Source: Oscillospiraceae bacterium (GTDB lineage Bacteria; Bacillota; Clostridia; Oscillospirales; CAG-272). From it: a stretch of 64,000 nt of DNA. Made by a program: the position numbers and the translations under genes. The stretch is from NCBI GenBank assembly GCA_015064725.1, contig SVRQ01000004.1, positions 1 through 64,000 on the forward strand. Reading direction: 5' to 3'. Below, in pieces: positions 8,311 to 16,325 of this stretch; position 1 is the first letter of the stretch, and every line of letters starts with the position of its first letter. A model generated the notes under the pieces. It was given only the letters and a program-made list of their open reading frames with translations. It ran no database searches and was not told where the DNA came from.

Positions 8311-8886
8311 TTATTTTACGGAGTATTTGTTCACGTCGGCATAGTCTGCCTTGTCGTTTTCTATATAGGAGAGCAGCTCGTCCGCGCAGGAAAAGGTCTT
8401 ATACACGTTTTTTGCGCTTTCTGTCATAAACCCTGTGCGCACGGTATGCTCCATAAGCTCCTCGAACTTATCGTAATAGCCGTTCACGTTGAAAACGGCG
8501 ATCGGCTTTTTATGCTTGTCGAGCTGCTTTAGCGTGAGGACCTCGAAAAATTCCTCATAAGTGCCGGCACCGCCCGGAACCATAATAAATGCGTCTGCGG
8601 TATCCTCCATCATCCTTTTGCGCTCCGCCATAGTTTCTGTGAAGATAAGCTCCGTGCAATCCTTAAAAATTATATCCCCTTCGTCAAAAAAGGACGGAAC
8701 GATGCCGATGACCTCTCCGCCTGCGCTTTTTGCGCCGCGTGCCGCAGCACCCATAAGACCGTGCGCGCCCGCACCGAAGATGAGCGTGTGGGAGCGTGCG
8801 GCGAGCTTTTTGCCAAGCCCCATTACTTTTTCAAAATATATTTTATCTATATTGTCGCTTGAAGCCCCGAAAACACAAATTTTCAT
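8311..8886 (-). CDS. LOG-family protein (TIGR00730, Rossmann fold)
   Basis: LOG-family enzymes cleave nucleoside 5'-monophosphates to the free base and ribose 5-phosphate; the best studied act on cytokinin riboside monophosphates, and bacterial members also act on AMP. The 191-residue protein shows the phosphate-binding P-G-G-A-G-T-Y-E-E (104-112) and the first glycine loop as G-A-G-A-H-G-L-M-G (38-46), where the usual second glycine is alanine. Length is normal and the protein is cytoplasmic. It is the first gene of a likely two-gene unit with the DUF1576-like membrane protein. The true bacterial substrate is uncertain. Confidence 0.88.
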   Translation of the reverse strand: MKICVFGASSDNIDKIYFEKVMGLGKKLAARSHTLIFGAGAHGLMGAAARGAKSAGGEVIGIVPSFFDEGDIIFKDCTELIFTETMAERKRMMEDTADAFIMVPGGAGTYEEFFEVLTLKQLDKHKKPIAVFNVNGYYDKFEELMEHTVRTGFMTESAKNVYKTFSCADELLSYIENDKADYADVNKYSVK

Positions 8887-9094
8887 TTTTATTACCTCTG
8901 TAAATTATATCTTAATTATTATTTTATCATACGGAACGAGAAATGGCAATTATTTTCGGGGAAATATTTATGTAATTGCAGATTTATTCGCCTGTTGCAA
9001 AAAAATATGAAAAATGATAAAATATTTTAAAAAAAGTACAAGGATTTTTGCTTTTTCATTTGTATAATAAGTAGAAGCAGTAAGGAGGAGCCCT

Positions 9095-9643
9095 ATGAAC
9101 AACGGTGAAAGTAGCTACCGCCGTTTTCTTGATGGCGACGAAAGCGCTTTTGATGATATAATGGAGCTCTACCGCGACACGCTCACTCGTTTTATAGACG
9201 GATATGTGAAAAATTTTGCCGCGGCGGAGGATATTGCTATCGACGTTTTTACATACGTTCTTGTGCATAAGCACAGATACAATTTTAAAACGTCGCTCAA
9301 AACATATCTTTTTATGCTCGGCAGAAGCCGCGCTATCAATTTTATTCGCAGAAGAAAAAGCCTTGCCACCGTGGACATAACGGAAGCGGAGAATGAGCTT
9401 TATTTTTCCTCCCCGGAGGAGGACGTTCTTCTGGACGAGCGAAAAAGAGTTGTGCGCGAGGGGCTTTCAAGGCTGCCCGCAGATATGCGGGAGGTAATAA
9501 CGCTTGTGTATTTCGAGGGGCTTTCCTACGAGGAATGCGGGCGCGTTATGAAAAAGAGCAAGAAGCAGATAGATAACCTATTATATCGTTCAAAGGAGAA
9601 GCTGCGTTCCGTTATAGGAAAGGAAGGAGAGCTTTTATTATGA
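9095..9643 (+). CDS. ECF-type RNA polymerase sigma factor
   Basis: The 182-residue protein has the sigma-70 region 2 (about 8-80, including F-x-x-I-M-E-L-Y-R-D-T-L-T-R-F-I and A-E-D-I-A-I-D-V-F) and region 4 (about 118-172, L-P-A-D-M-R-E-V-I-T-L-V-Y-F-E-G-L-S-Y-E-E-C), joined by a short linker; there is no region 1 or 3, as usual for ECF factors. It directs RNA polymerase to alternative promoters under control of an anti-sigma factor. It overlaps the next gene by four bases. A TATAAT at 9063-9068 precedes the TAAGGAGG site. As first gene of a seven-gene operon it probably drives its own expression. Confidence 0.93.
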   Translation: MNNGESSYRRFLDGDESAFDDIMELYRDTLTRFIDGYVKNFAAAEDIAIDVFTYVLVHKHRYNFKTSLKTYLFMLGRSRAINFIRRRKSLATVDITEAENELYFSSPEEDVLLDERKRVVREGLSRLPADMREVITLVYFEGLSYEECGRVMKKSKKQIDNLLYRSKEKLRSVIGKEGELLL

Positions 9644-10239
9644 GAAAGACGAATGAAGAATTTAAGGCGGAGGTCTTCCGCCGACGGGATGAATATTACA
9701 AAAAAAGAAACAGACGCATCCGTATTGTGGCAATATCATCCGCGCCGCTTGCGTGCCTTACGGCATTTATGATAATGATACTGCCTGCTATGATGCCGGC
9801 AAGCAAAGCAGACCCGAATTTTGACCCATATTACAGCGCAACGGGCGGAGAAAGCGAAGATATTCCTGCGAAAGTGGAAAGCGAAGCTATCCGCGTGAAC
9901 GTGAAAAGCATTTCTTATTCCTGTATGAATAAAGGAACTTATGCGAATGTACCGAGCGTTATGGAAGAAGAAAAAGTGCAGGAATTTACGGAGCTTTTCT
10001 CCTTTCTTACAAGAAAGGAAGGATCGGATAACGCGGAGAAGGCAACGTCCGGTATAATAACATCTGCCACTACCACAACGCAAGCGGGAGGCAGCACGCC
10101 GTGTTATTCCATAACTTTGCATTATGAATTCGGAGAACCGAGAACTTATTTCCTGTATAAAGACTTTATCGTATGCGGCAATGATGAATTCCCCATTACG
10201 CAAGGGCAGTTTAAAATACTTACCGATTTTTTGACATAA
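9640..10239 (+). CDS. Probable anti-sigma factor, single-pass membrane protein
   Basis: The 199-residue protein has a charged N-terminal cytoplasmic part (1-29), one hydrophobic segment (about 30-52) and an outside domain of about 145 residues. It overlaps the sigma gene by ATGA, the usual arrangement of a sigma factor and its membrane anti-sigma partner. I do not recognise a named anti-sigma domain or zinc motif, so the role is inferred from position and topology. The outer domain contains a Thr-rich stretch (S-A-T-T-T-T-Q-A-G) and may be the sensing part. Confidence 0.6.
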   Translation: MRKTNEEFKAEVFRRRDEYYKKRNRRIRIVAISSAPLACLTAFMIMILPAMMPASKADPNFDPYYSATGGESEDIPAKVESEAIRVNVKSISYSCMNKGTYANVPSVMEEEKVQEFTELFSFLTRKEGSDNAEKATSGIITSATTTTQAGGSTPCYSITLHYEFGEPRTYFLYKDFIVCGNDEFPITQGQFKILTDFLT

Positions 10240-10252
10240 CGGAGGTGTTATT

Positions 10253-11119
10253 ATGAAAAAGAAGATATTTTGCGTGCTTATAACGGCTGTGTTGCTGTTT
10301 TCGCTTTTTCCCCTTGCTGTGTCTGCGGACACGGGTCCCAAGCCCTCTGTCCGCGTTAATATCAATGGCATTGACGGGGAATATTACGTAACGCTTCTTT
10401 CCTACCATCCTTCCAACGGACCTATGTCTGCGTGGAACGGCAATGAGTCTTATGCATTCTATCACGAAGGGGACGAGGGCTACGATATTTGGAAAAAGTT
10501 TGTGGAGTATAAGGACACGGACGGCTACTATTTCCTCCAACAGTTTGAAAAATGCGAGGGCGAGGACGAATACTCCTGGACGTATTATCCGCCGTCGCCA
10601 TTCAAGGTGCTTATATACGTTCCCGAAACGGATGAATTTTTTGTAAGCGGAGTTTACGAACGCTACGCTTTTGACAGCTATTTTACGCTTGAAGCAGGCA
10701 AGACGGGCGCGTTGCTTTCTCTTGCAAGATCGTACGATCACGGCGCGGAGGTGCTTTCTCTTGTTGCAAGAATAGTATTGACTCTTATACTTGAAATAGG
10801 GCTTGCGTTTGCTTTCGGCTATACGGCAAAGAAGCAGCTGCTTCTCATATCCGCTGTGAACGTGTTCACGCAGATAGTGCTGAACGTGCTTTTGAACGCG
10901 GTCAATTTTTACAGCGGACATTATGCGTTTGTGGCGTACTATGTTTTCCTCGAGCTGATAGTGCTTCTTATTGAAGCTGTGATATTCTATGCGTTCCTGC
11001 ACAAATTTGCAAATAAGCCGAAAAAACGTGCACTTTCCGTGGCATATGCGGCGAGCGCAAACGCGCTTTCCTTTGCACTCGGAATGGTGATAGCAAAAAT
11101 GATCCCCGGTATATTTTAA
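10253..11119 (+). CDS. Exported multi-pass membrane protein, unknown
   Basis: This 288-residue protein begins with a clear signal peptide (K-K-K-I-F then a hydrophobic core, ending near A-V-S-A-D, cut at about 25). A soluble outside region rich in Tyr, Glu and Asp follows (about 26-160), then four hydrophobic segments (about 163-285) that anchor it. I recognise no family. It lies 13 bases after the probable anti-sigma gene and carries a GGAGG site, so it is part of the ECF operon and is probably involved in envelope sensing or repair; that is inference from context. Confidence 0.7.
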   Translation: MKKKIFCVLITAVLLFSLFPLAVSADTGPKPSVRVNINGIDGEYYVTLLSYHPSNGPMSAWNGNESYAFYHEGDEGYDIWKKFVEYKDTDGYYFLQQFEKCEGEDEYSWTYYPPSPFKVLIYVPETDEFFVSGVYERYAFDSYFTLEAGKTGALLSLARSYDHGAEVLSLVARIVLTLILEIGLAFAFGYTAKKQLLLISAVNVFTQIVLNVLLNAVNFYSGHYAFVAYYVFLELIVLLIEAVIFYAFLHKFANKPKKRALSVAYAASANALSFALGMVIAKMIPGIF

Positions 11120-11132
11120 GGAGATGATATCT

Positions 11133-11627
11133 ATGAAAAAGAAGATGTTTGCGCTTATATTGGCGTTTTTTGCGTTCTCCCTTTGCGCGTGCGCCGAAAG
11201 TGAACCGCCCACGCCCACGGAGAACACTTCAGATACGGCGGCGGGCATTTTAACGGAAATGACCGTCACTCATACTATAGAGCCCGGCTCATCGGTCAAA
11301 ATCCCCGAGCCCGTGAACGGTACATACGCTTGCGGCTGCGATAACCTTTTCCACGGCGATTATATTATCTCTATCGAAAACGGTGTTGGCATTACACGCG
11401 GCGGCAAGGAAATTTCCGCAGAGGAGCTTGTGCGCGGAGAGCTTATCGCTATGCACTATAGCGGAATAGATCTGGAAACTTACCCCTGTCAGCCCGTTAA
11501 AGTAACGCGCATAGAGGTTCTTCCCGAAGGCACCCAAGCCGAGGATTACGAAACGGCAACCTGCAGGGTTTTACGCGTTTCCTGCGTTATGAGCAGCACG
11601 GTATTTGCGGATGAAATTAAAAATTAA
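11133..11627 (+). CDS. Small lipoprotein of the ECF operon
   Basis: I start this at the ATG of 11133 because AAGGAG lies ten bases ahead; the ATG at 11124 is too close to it. The 164-residue product has a lipoprotein signal ending in L-C-A-C, a Pro/Thr-rich linker (S-E-P-P-T-P-T-E) and a small domain of about 130 residues with two central cysteines (Y-A-C-G-C). The domain resembles an OB-like or beta-sandwich fold in its strand pattern, but I cannot name it. Anchored outside the membrane, it is probably a target or sensor partner of the sigma system. Confidence 0.7.
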   Translation: MKKKMFALILAFFAFSLCACAESEPPTPTENTSDTAAGILTEMTVTHTIEPGSSVKIPEPVNGTYACGCDNLFHGDYIISIENGVGITRGGKEISAEELVRGELIAMHYSGIDLETYPCQPVKVTRIEVLPEGTQAEDYETATCRVLRVSCVMSSTVFADEIKN

Positions 11628-11639
11628 GGAGGCAGTGTT

Positions 11640-12170
11640 GTGAAAAAAACAGTCGCATTGATTTTAAGTCTGATCATATTGCTTTCTGCGGCTTCCTGCG
11701 GCAAGGAAGAATATTTTCCTTCATATGAACCATATGAGCAAAGCGTTGTTGCCGCACGCAAATTCAAGGAAGAATTTACACAGTACAGCGGGGAGGGAAC
11801 AAATAAAAGATCAAAGCTTGTTTACCCCGATAATTTTGCGGGTCTTTATATCGGAGAGGATCACGTGCTGTATATTTTATACACGCACGATAAAGAATCT
11901 CTTATGAACAATGTTTCGGAAAAAGAAGCTGTTTTCAAACAAGTCGATTATGGCTATAATTATCTTGAAAATGTACGCGCTTTTGCAACTTATTACGGAA
12001 TGGCTTATTCTGCTACGTCCTGCTACATTGACGAAAAGGAAAACAAGGTTGCGGTTCATATTGCCGAGGAAAATCGGGATGCGCTTATAGAAAGACTTTA
12101 CCAAACGCTTGACGGATTTGATGAAAATACGCTCTCATTCCGTCCGCCTATGATTGCCGTTGCAACCTGA
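11640..12170 (+). CDS. Small lipoprotein of unknown function
   Basis: A GTG start at 11640 follows AAGGAGG, 12 bases after the previous gene. The 176-residue protein has the lipobox S-A-A-S-C and a soluble domain with many Tyr, Glu and Lys residues (Y-I-G-E-D-H-V-L-Y-I-L-Y-T, then A-E-E-N-R-D-A-L-I-E-R-L). The pattern of strands and one helix is reminiscent of small peptidase-inhibitor or sensor domains, but I do not recognise it. It stands directly before the serpin in the same operon. Confidence 0.7.
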   Translation: MKKTVALILSLIILLSAASCGKEEYFPSYEPYEQSVVAARKFKEEFTQYSGEGTNKRSKLVYPDNFAGLYIGEDHVLYILYTHDKESLMNNVSEKEAVFKQVDYGYNYLENVRAFATYYGMAYSATSCYIDEKENKVAVHIAEENRDALIERLYQTLDGFDENTLSFRPPMIAVAT

Positions 12171-12181
12171 AAGGAGATAAT

Positions 12182-13435
12182 ATGAAAAAAATACTTACAA
12201 CTGTTTTAAGCATAGCGCTTGTTCTTGCGCTGCTTCTTTTGACCGTTTCCTGCGGAAATGCGAGCGCGGGAAGCCTTATGGACGAGATCGCACCCGAAAA
12301 GGTGGATGGCAAAAAAGGCGACGATAAATTTAAAAAGGCGCAGATAGATTTTGCGCTTGAGCTTTTTGCGGGAGTTGCGAAAGAAGGGCGCGACGATAAC
12401 ATCCTTCTTTCTCCCGTTTCTGCGATGTATGCGCTTGCAATGCTTGCAAACGGGGCAGAGGGCGAGACCCTCTCTCAGATGGAAGAAGCCCTTGGCGGCA
12501 TTTCCATCGGCGAGCTTAACGAATATCTTTATTCATTTGCCGAAACTCTTTCGGCAACGGATTTTACGGAGCTTTATAACTCCATCTGGCTTCGCTCTGA
12601 CGGCTCTCTTGACGTGAACAAAGATTTCTTGCAAAAAAATTCAAATTATTACGGTGCTGACGTATTCAGCGAAGCGTTTGACGCGAGCACTGCAAAGAAG
12701 GTAAACGCTTGGGCGGACGAAAAAACGCGCGGTATGATAAAAGAAGTTGTGAACGAAGATATGCTCAAGGAAGCGATGCTTCTCCTTGCGAATGCGACCG
12801 TTTTCGAAGCGGATTGGAAGAACCCTTTCAACCCCGACCTTGTTAAGGATGGATATTTTACAACGGAGGACGGGGAAAAGCAAGAGGTTTCTATGATGTC
12901 CTCTACGGAAAGCACGTATCTTGAGAGCGAAAACGCCGTTGGCTTTAAAAAGTATTATTCGGGCGAAAAATACAGTTTTACGGCCCTTCTTCCGAACGAT
13001 GGCGACGTTTACGCATACCTTGAAGACCTTTCGTCGGAAGAGCTTTTGCGCTTGCTTTCTCAAAGCTCGCGCGAGGACGTTCGCGTATCCGTTACGATGC
13101 CCAAATTCAAGGGAGAGTATGAAGCGTCTCTTAACAGTACCCTCAAAGCAATGGGTATGGAGCGCTCATTCGCGGGAAACGCGGAATTTTTCGGCTTGGG
13201 CTCAAGTTCCCGCGGCAACATATACATTGATTTTGTGAAGCAGAATACCTTTATCGAGCTTGACGAAAAGGGCACAAAGGCTGCCGCCGTAACGGTGATA
13301 GGTGCATATACAACGGGAGCAATTACGAATATAAAAAGATACGAGGTAAAGCTTGACAGACCTTTCGTATATTTTATCGTTGAAGAAGAAACGAACCTAC
13401 CCGTGTTTATGGGAATCGTGACAGATCTTGGGTAA
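12182..13435 (+). CDS. Membrane-anchored serpin (serine protease inhibitor)
   Basis: Serpins trap a target protease by cleavage of a reactive loop and large refolding. The 417-residue protein has a lipoprotein signal with cysteine C24 (T-V-S-C), a charged linker to about 50, and a full serpin domain. The hinge is E-K-G-T-K-A-A-A-V-T from E362, with small residues P12-P10 as needed for an inhibitory serpin, and the C-terminal signature D-R-P-F-V-Y-F-I. Counting from E362 as P17 gives P1-P1' near Thr378-Gly379, which is unusual. The lipid anchor suggests protection of the cell surface from host or competitor proteases. It is co-transcribed with an ECF sigma factor. Confidence 0.93.
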   Translation: MKKILTTVLSIALVLALLLLTVSCGNASAGSLMDEIAPEKVDGKKGDDKFKKAQIDFALELFAGVAKEGRDDNILLSPVSAMYALAMLANGAEGETLSQMEEALGGISIGELNEYLYSFAETLSATDFTELYNSIWLRSDGSLDVNKDFLQKNSNYYGADVFSEAFDASTAKKVNAWADEKTRGMIKEVVNEDMLKEAMLLLANATVFEADWKNPFNPDLVKDGYFTTEDGEKQEVSMMSSTESTYLESENAVGFKKYYSGEKYSFTALLPNDGDVYAYLEDLSSEELLRLLSQSSREDVRVSVTMPKFKGEYEASLNSTLKAMGMERSFAGNAEFFGLGSSSRGNIYIDFVKQNTFIELDEKGTKAAAVTVIGAYTTGAITNIKRYEVKLDRPFVYFIVEEETNLPVFMGIVTDLG

Positions 13436-13440
13436 ATGAT

Positions 13441-14016
13441 ATGAAGAAGATAATTTCTCTTGCTTGCACCGCACTTGCTGTTTTGCTTTTGCTTTCTTCC
13501 TGCGCAGCGCAGGATAAGAGCACGGCGAAAAGGATAAACGCCGCCTCGGACTTCGAGTTCTGCCTACTTGAAAACGTGGAAGAGCACGATTTTGGCGGAT
13601 ACGGTGCGCTTTACGGCTTTGGTGTTACGAAATATTACGGTAAGGACTATGAGCTTGCAAAGGATGAGAACGGATATATCATCGAGGAGGGCGAATACGT
13701 TTCTTATGAAGTTACCGCGTGGCCCGATGAATCGAACGGAGGAAAATTCGTCACTGCGATATATTGCACGGATATGGACGTGCGCGTGCTTGGCTTGACG
13801 CTTGAAAACTCTCTTGATGAATTTTCCGCGGCACTTTCCGATATGGGCTTTAAGGTAAAAGAAAGCGAACAATACGGCACGGATGGTATAATAAAAGAGT
13901 ACACCGCGATAAAAGCAGAAAAAGGCGGTATTTCCGTTTACATCTGCGATTACGGACAGAGCAAAACCCTTTCCATTCGCGCTGACGTGTCAAACAAGCT
14001 TGGAATAATATATTAA
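13441..14016 (+). CDS. Lipoprotein, last gene of the ECF operon
   Basis: The 191-residue protein carries a lipoprotein signal (L-L-S-S-C-A-A) and a compact alpha/beta domain with no cysteine pair or catalytic motif that I recognise. It begins five bases after the serpin stop; the ribosome binding site is poor, so translation may depend on coupling to the serpin. A strong terminator follows at 14126. It is the third of three small lipoproteins in the operon; their lengths are similar (164-191) but I see no clear sequence similarity between them. Confidence 0.7.
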   Translation: MKKIISLACTALAVLLLLSSCAAQDKSTAKRINAASDFEFCLLENVEEHDFGGYGALYGFGVTKYYGKDYELAKDENGYIIEEGEYVSYEVTAWPDESNGGKFVTAIYCTDMDVRVLGLTLENSLDEFSAALSDMGFKVKESEQYGTDGIIKEYTAIKAEKGGISVYICDYGQSKTLSIRADVSNKLGIIY

Positions 14017-14125
14017 CAAAAAAACAAGCGGAATGGGTGTTGTCCTTATCGGAGAAATAGAATAAGGGTATGGGCATAGCCCTGTGCATTTGTTAAACAA
14101 ATGCGAAACTTGCAATAAAAACAGA

Positions 14126-14172
14126 AGAGAGAGTAACGCGGTTACAAAATTCCGTGAAGCTCTCTCTTTTTT
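14126..14172 (+). terminator. Terminator of the ECF-serpin operon
   Basis: AGAGAGAG (14126-14133) pairs with CTCTCTCT (14160-14167), followed by T residues; the inner loop holds a second small stem. Confidence 0.7.
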
Positions 14173-14182
14173 CTGCTTTTTT

Positions 14183-14387
14183 AGTGATATTCTTTGCTTT
14201 CGCAAAGAGTGATATTATTGCTACCGCAATAGTGATATTGAAGCCTTGCGGCTTCAGTGGTATTCTATTCGCCCTGAAACTCGCGAAGCGAATACCACTC
14301 GGCGCGAGCCGAATATCACTGCGTAGCAATATCACTCGCCACAGGCGAATAGAACTGGCGTGATACTCCGTTAAGAGCATCACGCCA
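14183..14387. repeat. Nested hairpin array with AGTGATATT spacers
   Basis: Four copies of AGTGATATT-like words (14183-14191, 14208-14216, 14231-14239, and AGTGGTATT at 14256-14264) are mirrored by four complementary words (AATACCACT 14291-14299, AATATCACT 14312-14320 and 14328-14336, AATAGAACT 14348-14356). Between neighbouring words sit small, unrelated stem-loops such as CTTTGC/GCAAAG, ATTGC/GCAAT, GAAGCC/GGCTTC and CGGC/GCCG. The whole can fold into one long stem with a side hairpin between each rung. A last hairpin TGGCGTGAT/ATCACGCCA closes it at 14355-14387. No protein-coding reading makes sense here. Confidence 0.8.
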
Positions 14388-14424
14388 ACTCGGTCTTGTT
14401 TTTGTTATGGGGGTGAACCTATTT

Positions 14425-14473
14425 CGTCGGCTTGTGCCGACACCTTCCCCAAAGGGGAAGGCAACAAGGTGTC
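14425..14473. terminator. Compound hairpin at the 3' end of the ABC exporter operon
   Basis: GTCGGC/GCCGAC (14425-14440) is followed by an outer stem GACACCTT (14439-14446) with AAGGTGTC (14466-14473) that contains an inner stem CCTTCCCC/GGGGAAGG. Read leftwards it follows the ABC gene ending at 14502, so it may terminate that operon. Its composition is like a dispersed palindromic repeat of Clostridia. Confidence 0.5.
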
Positions 14474-14501
14474 AAACTTTATTTGACTTATGAGGTTTAC
14501 T

Positions 14502-16325
14502 TTAATTAAACTGTGAATTATAAAGTGTGCTGTAGAAACCGCCAAGACGAAGAAGCTCTTCGTGGTTTCCTTGCTCCGTGATCTTTCCGTCGCGAATGAC
14601 GAGGATAAGATCTGCGTTTTGTATCGTGGAAAGTCGATGTGCGATGACGAAGCAGGTTCGTCCTTTCATAAGCTCGTTCATTGCTTCCTGGATCTTTATC
14701 TCCGTGCGGGAATCGACGTTGGACGTCGCTTCGTCAAGGATGAGCATAGGAGAGTCCGAAAGCATAGCGCGGGCAATAGTTATAAGCTGACGCTGACCCT
14801 TGGAAATGTTCACGCCTTCGTCGGAAAGGATGGTATCGTATCCGTCGGGAAGATGCTCTATGTAGCTGTCTATCCTTGCGGCTTTGGCGGCTTTTTTCAC
14901 TTCCTCCATCGTGGCGTTTTCTTTGCCGTAAACGATGTTTTCGAATATCGTTCCGTGGAAGAGCCACGTATCCTGAAGCACCATAGTATAAGCACCGCGA
15001 AGCGAGGAGCGCGTTATATCGCGTGTTTCCGCGCCGTCAACACGTATCTCGCCGCTGTTTACGTCATAGAAACGCATAAGCAAGTTGATTATTGTGGTCT
15101 TGCCCGCACCGGTGGGGCCTACGATAGCTATCGTCTTGCCGGGCTGTGCGGTAACGGAAACGTCGCGCAGTATAGTTTTTTCGGGTGTATAGCCGAAAGT
15201 TACGTTCTTGAAATCCACCTCGCCCTTTACTTCCGTAAGCGAAGCGGCATCTTTTTTGTCGGGAGCTTCGGGATCTTCGTCAAGAATGTGGAATATACGC
15301 TCCGCTGCGGAAAAAGCGGATTGGAACTCGTGAAGGATATTGGAAAATTCGCTGATGGGACCTGCAAACTTGCGCGAATACTGCACGAATTTCGCAACGC
15401 CGCCAAGCGTTATAAAGAAAATTGAGCCTGCCGCAACCACGCCGCTTTGCGAATACATATAGAGTATGCCGCCGAGGATCATTACAAGCGAAATGGAAAG
15501 GTTGTTGATAAAGTTAACGGAGGGACCGAGCGTCGCACCGTAAAATTCCGCGTTGTAATATGCATCCATAGCATCCTTATTGCGCTCTCCGAAGCGGGAG
15601 CATATCTCGTCTTCGCGGTTATACGCTTTTATTGTGCGGCAGCCGGAGAGCATTTCCTCCGCATAGCCGTTGAGCTCGCCGAGCTTTTTGGAGCGCGCTT
15701 TAAAGAGGGGGCGAACTTTTTTTGAGCGATAGCGTGTGAATATTATGGAGATCGGCACTGTTATGACAAAAACCAGTATCATCGGCTTTGATATTTTCCA
15801 CATAAACACGAGAGAGCCGACAACGGTGTAGATGCTTGTCATAACCTGGATCAAGTCGTGCGAAAGGGAAGCGTTTACCGTGTCTATATCGTATGATATG
15901 CGGCTTATTATATCGCCCGTTGCCGTTGTATCGAAGAAGCTTACGGGGAGCGTGGTCAGTTTTTCGAAAAGCTGTTTTCGCATAGTGCGGACGATCTTCT
16001 GGCTTATCTTTATCATAAGCACCGCAAGAAGATATGACATAACCGCGGAGCAAACGTAGCAGATGAGCATTTTTATTACGTTTTCTTTTACTGCGGCAAA
16101 ATCGACGCCGTTTTCGTTTGCAATGGCATCGATAGCTTCACCCGAATATTCGGGGCCGAGAAGCGAAAGCTGGTTTGAAAGCAGAGTGAGTGCTATGGCA
16201 ACGAGGAAAAGATACCAATATTTCATTATATAGCCGAAAAGGCGGATGAGTATGCTTTTCTTTGTTTTTTTGTCCAGCTTGGGGTTGTCCGCGTGTTTGT
16301 TGGGGTTATTATTCAACGAAAGCAC
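14502..16325 (-). CDS. ABC exporter half-transporter, catalytic subunit
   Basis: The 607-residue protein has an N-terminal six-helix membrane domain (about 25-330) and an ATPase domain. Walker A is G-P-T-G-A-G-K-T-T (403-411), Walker B is M-L-I-L-D-E (527-532) with the catalytic glutamate, but the signature motif is I-S-K-G-Q (507-511), not L-S-G-G-Q. Together with the next gene, whose motifs are complementary, it should form a heterodimeric exporter of the LmrCD/TM287-288 type with one active and one degenerate ATP site. It overlaps its partner by 17 bases. The MarR gene at the operon head suggests drug or peptide export. Confidence 0.93.
   Translation of the reverse strand: MLSLNNNPNKHADNPKLDKKTKKSILIRLFGYIMKYWYLFLVAIALTLLSNQLSLLGPEYSGEAIDAIANENGVDFAAVKENVIKMLICYVCSAVMSYLLAVLMIKISQKIVRTMRKQLFEKLTTLPVSFFDTTATGDIISRISYDIDTVNASLSHDLIQVMTSIYTVVGSLVFMWKISKPMILVFVITVPISIIFTRYRSKKVRPLFKARSKKLGELNGYAEEMLSGCRTIKAYNREDEICSRFGERNKDAMDAYYNAEFYGATLGPSVNFINNLSISLVMILGGILYMYSQSGVVAAGSIFFITLGGVAKFVQYSRKFAGPISEFSNILHEFQSAFSAAERIFHILDEDPEAPDKKDAASLTEVKGEVDFKNVTFGYTPEKTILRDVSVTAQPGKTIAIVGPTGAGKTTIINLLMRFYDVNSGEIRVDGAETRDITRSSLRGAYTMVLQDTWLFHGTIFENIVYGKENATMEEVKKAAKAARIDSYIEHLPDGYDTILSDEGVNISKGQRQLITIARAMLSDSPMLILDEATSNVDSRTEIKIQEAMNELMKGRTCFVIAHRLSTIQNADLILVIRDGKITEQGNHEELLRLGGFYSTLYNSQFN

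Noticed and set aside
10220..11269. Open frame of 349 codons opposite the ECF operon membrane protein
   Set aside because: Antisense shadow; the plus strand has signal peptide, membrane segments and ribosome binding site.
14093..14383. Short open frames on both strands in the hairpin array
   Set aside because: The palindromes explain the frames on both strands; composition and lack of start signals argue against genes.
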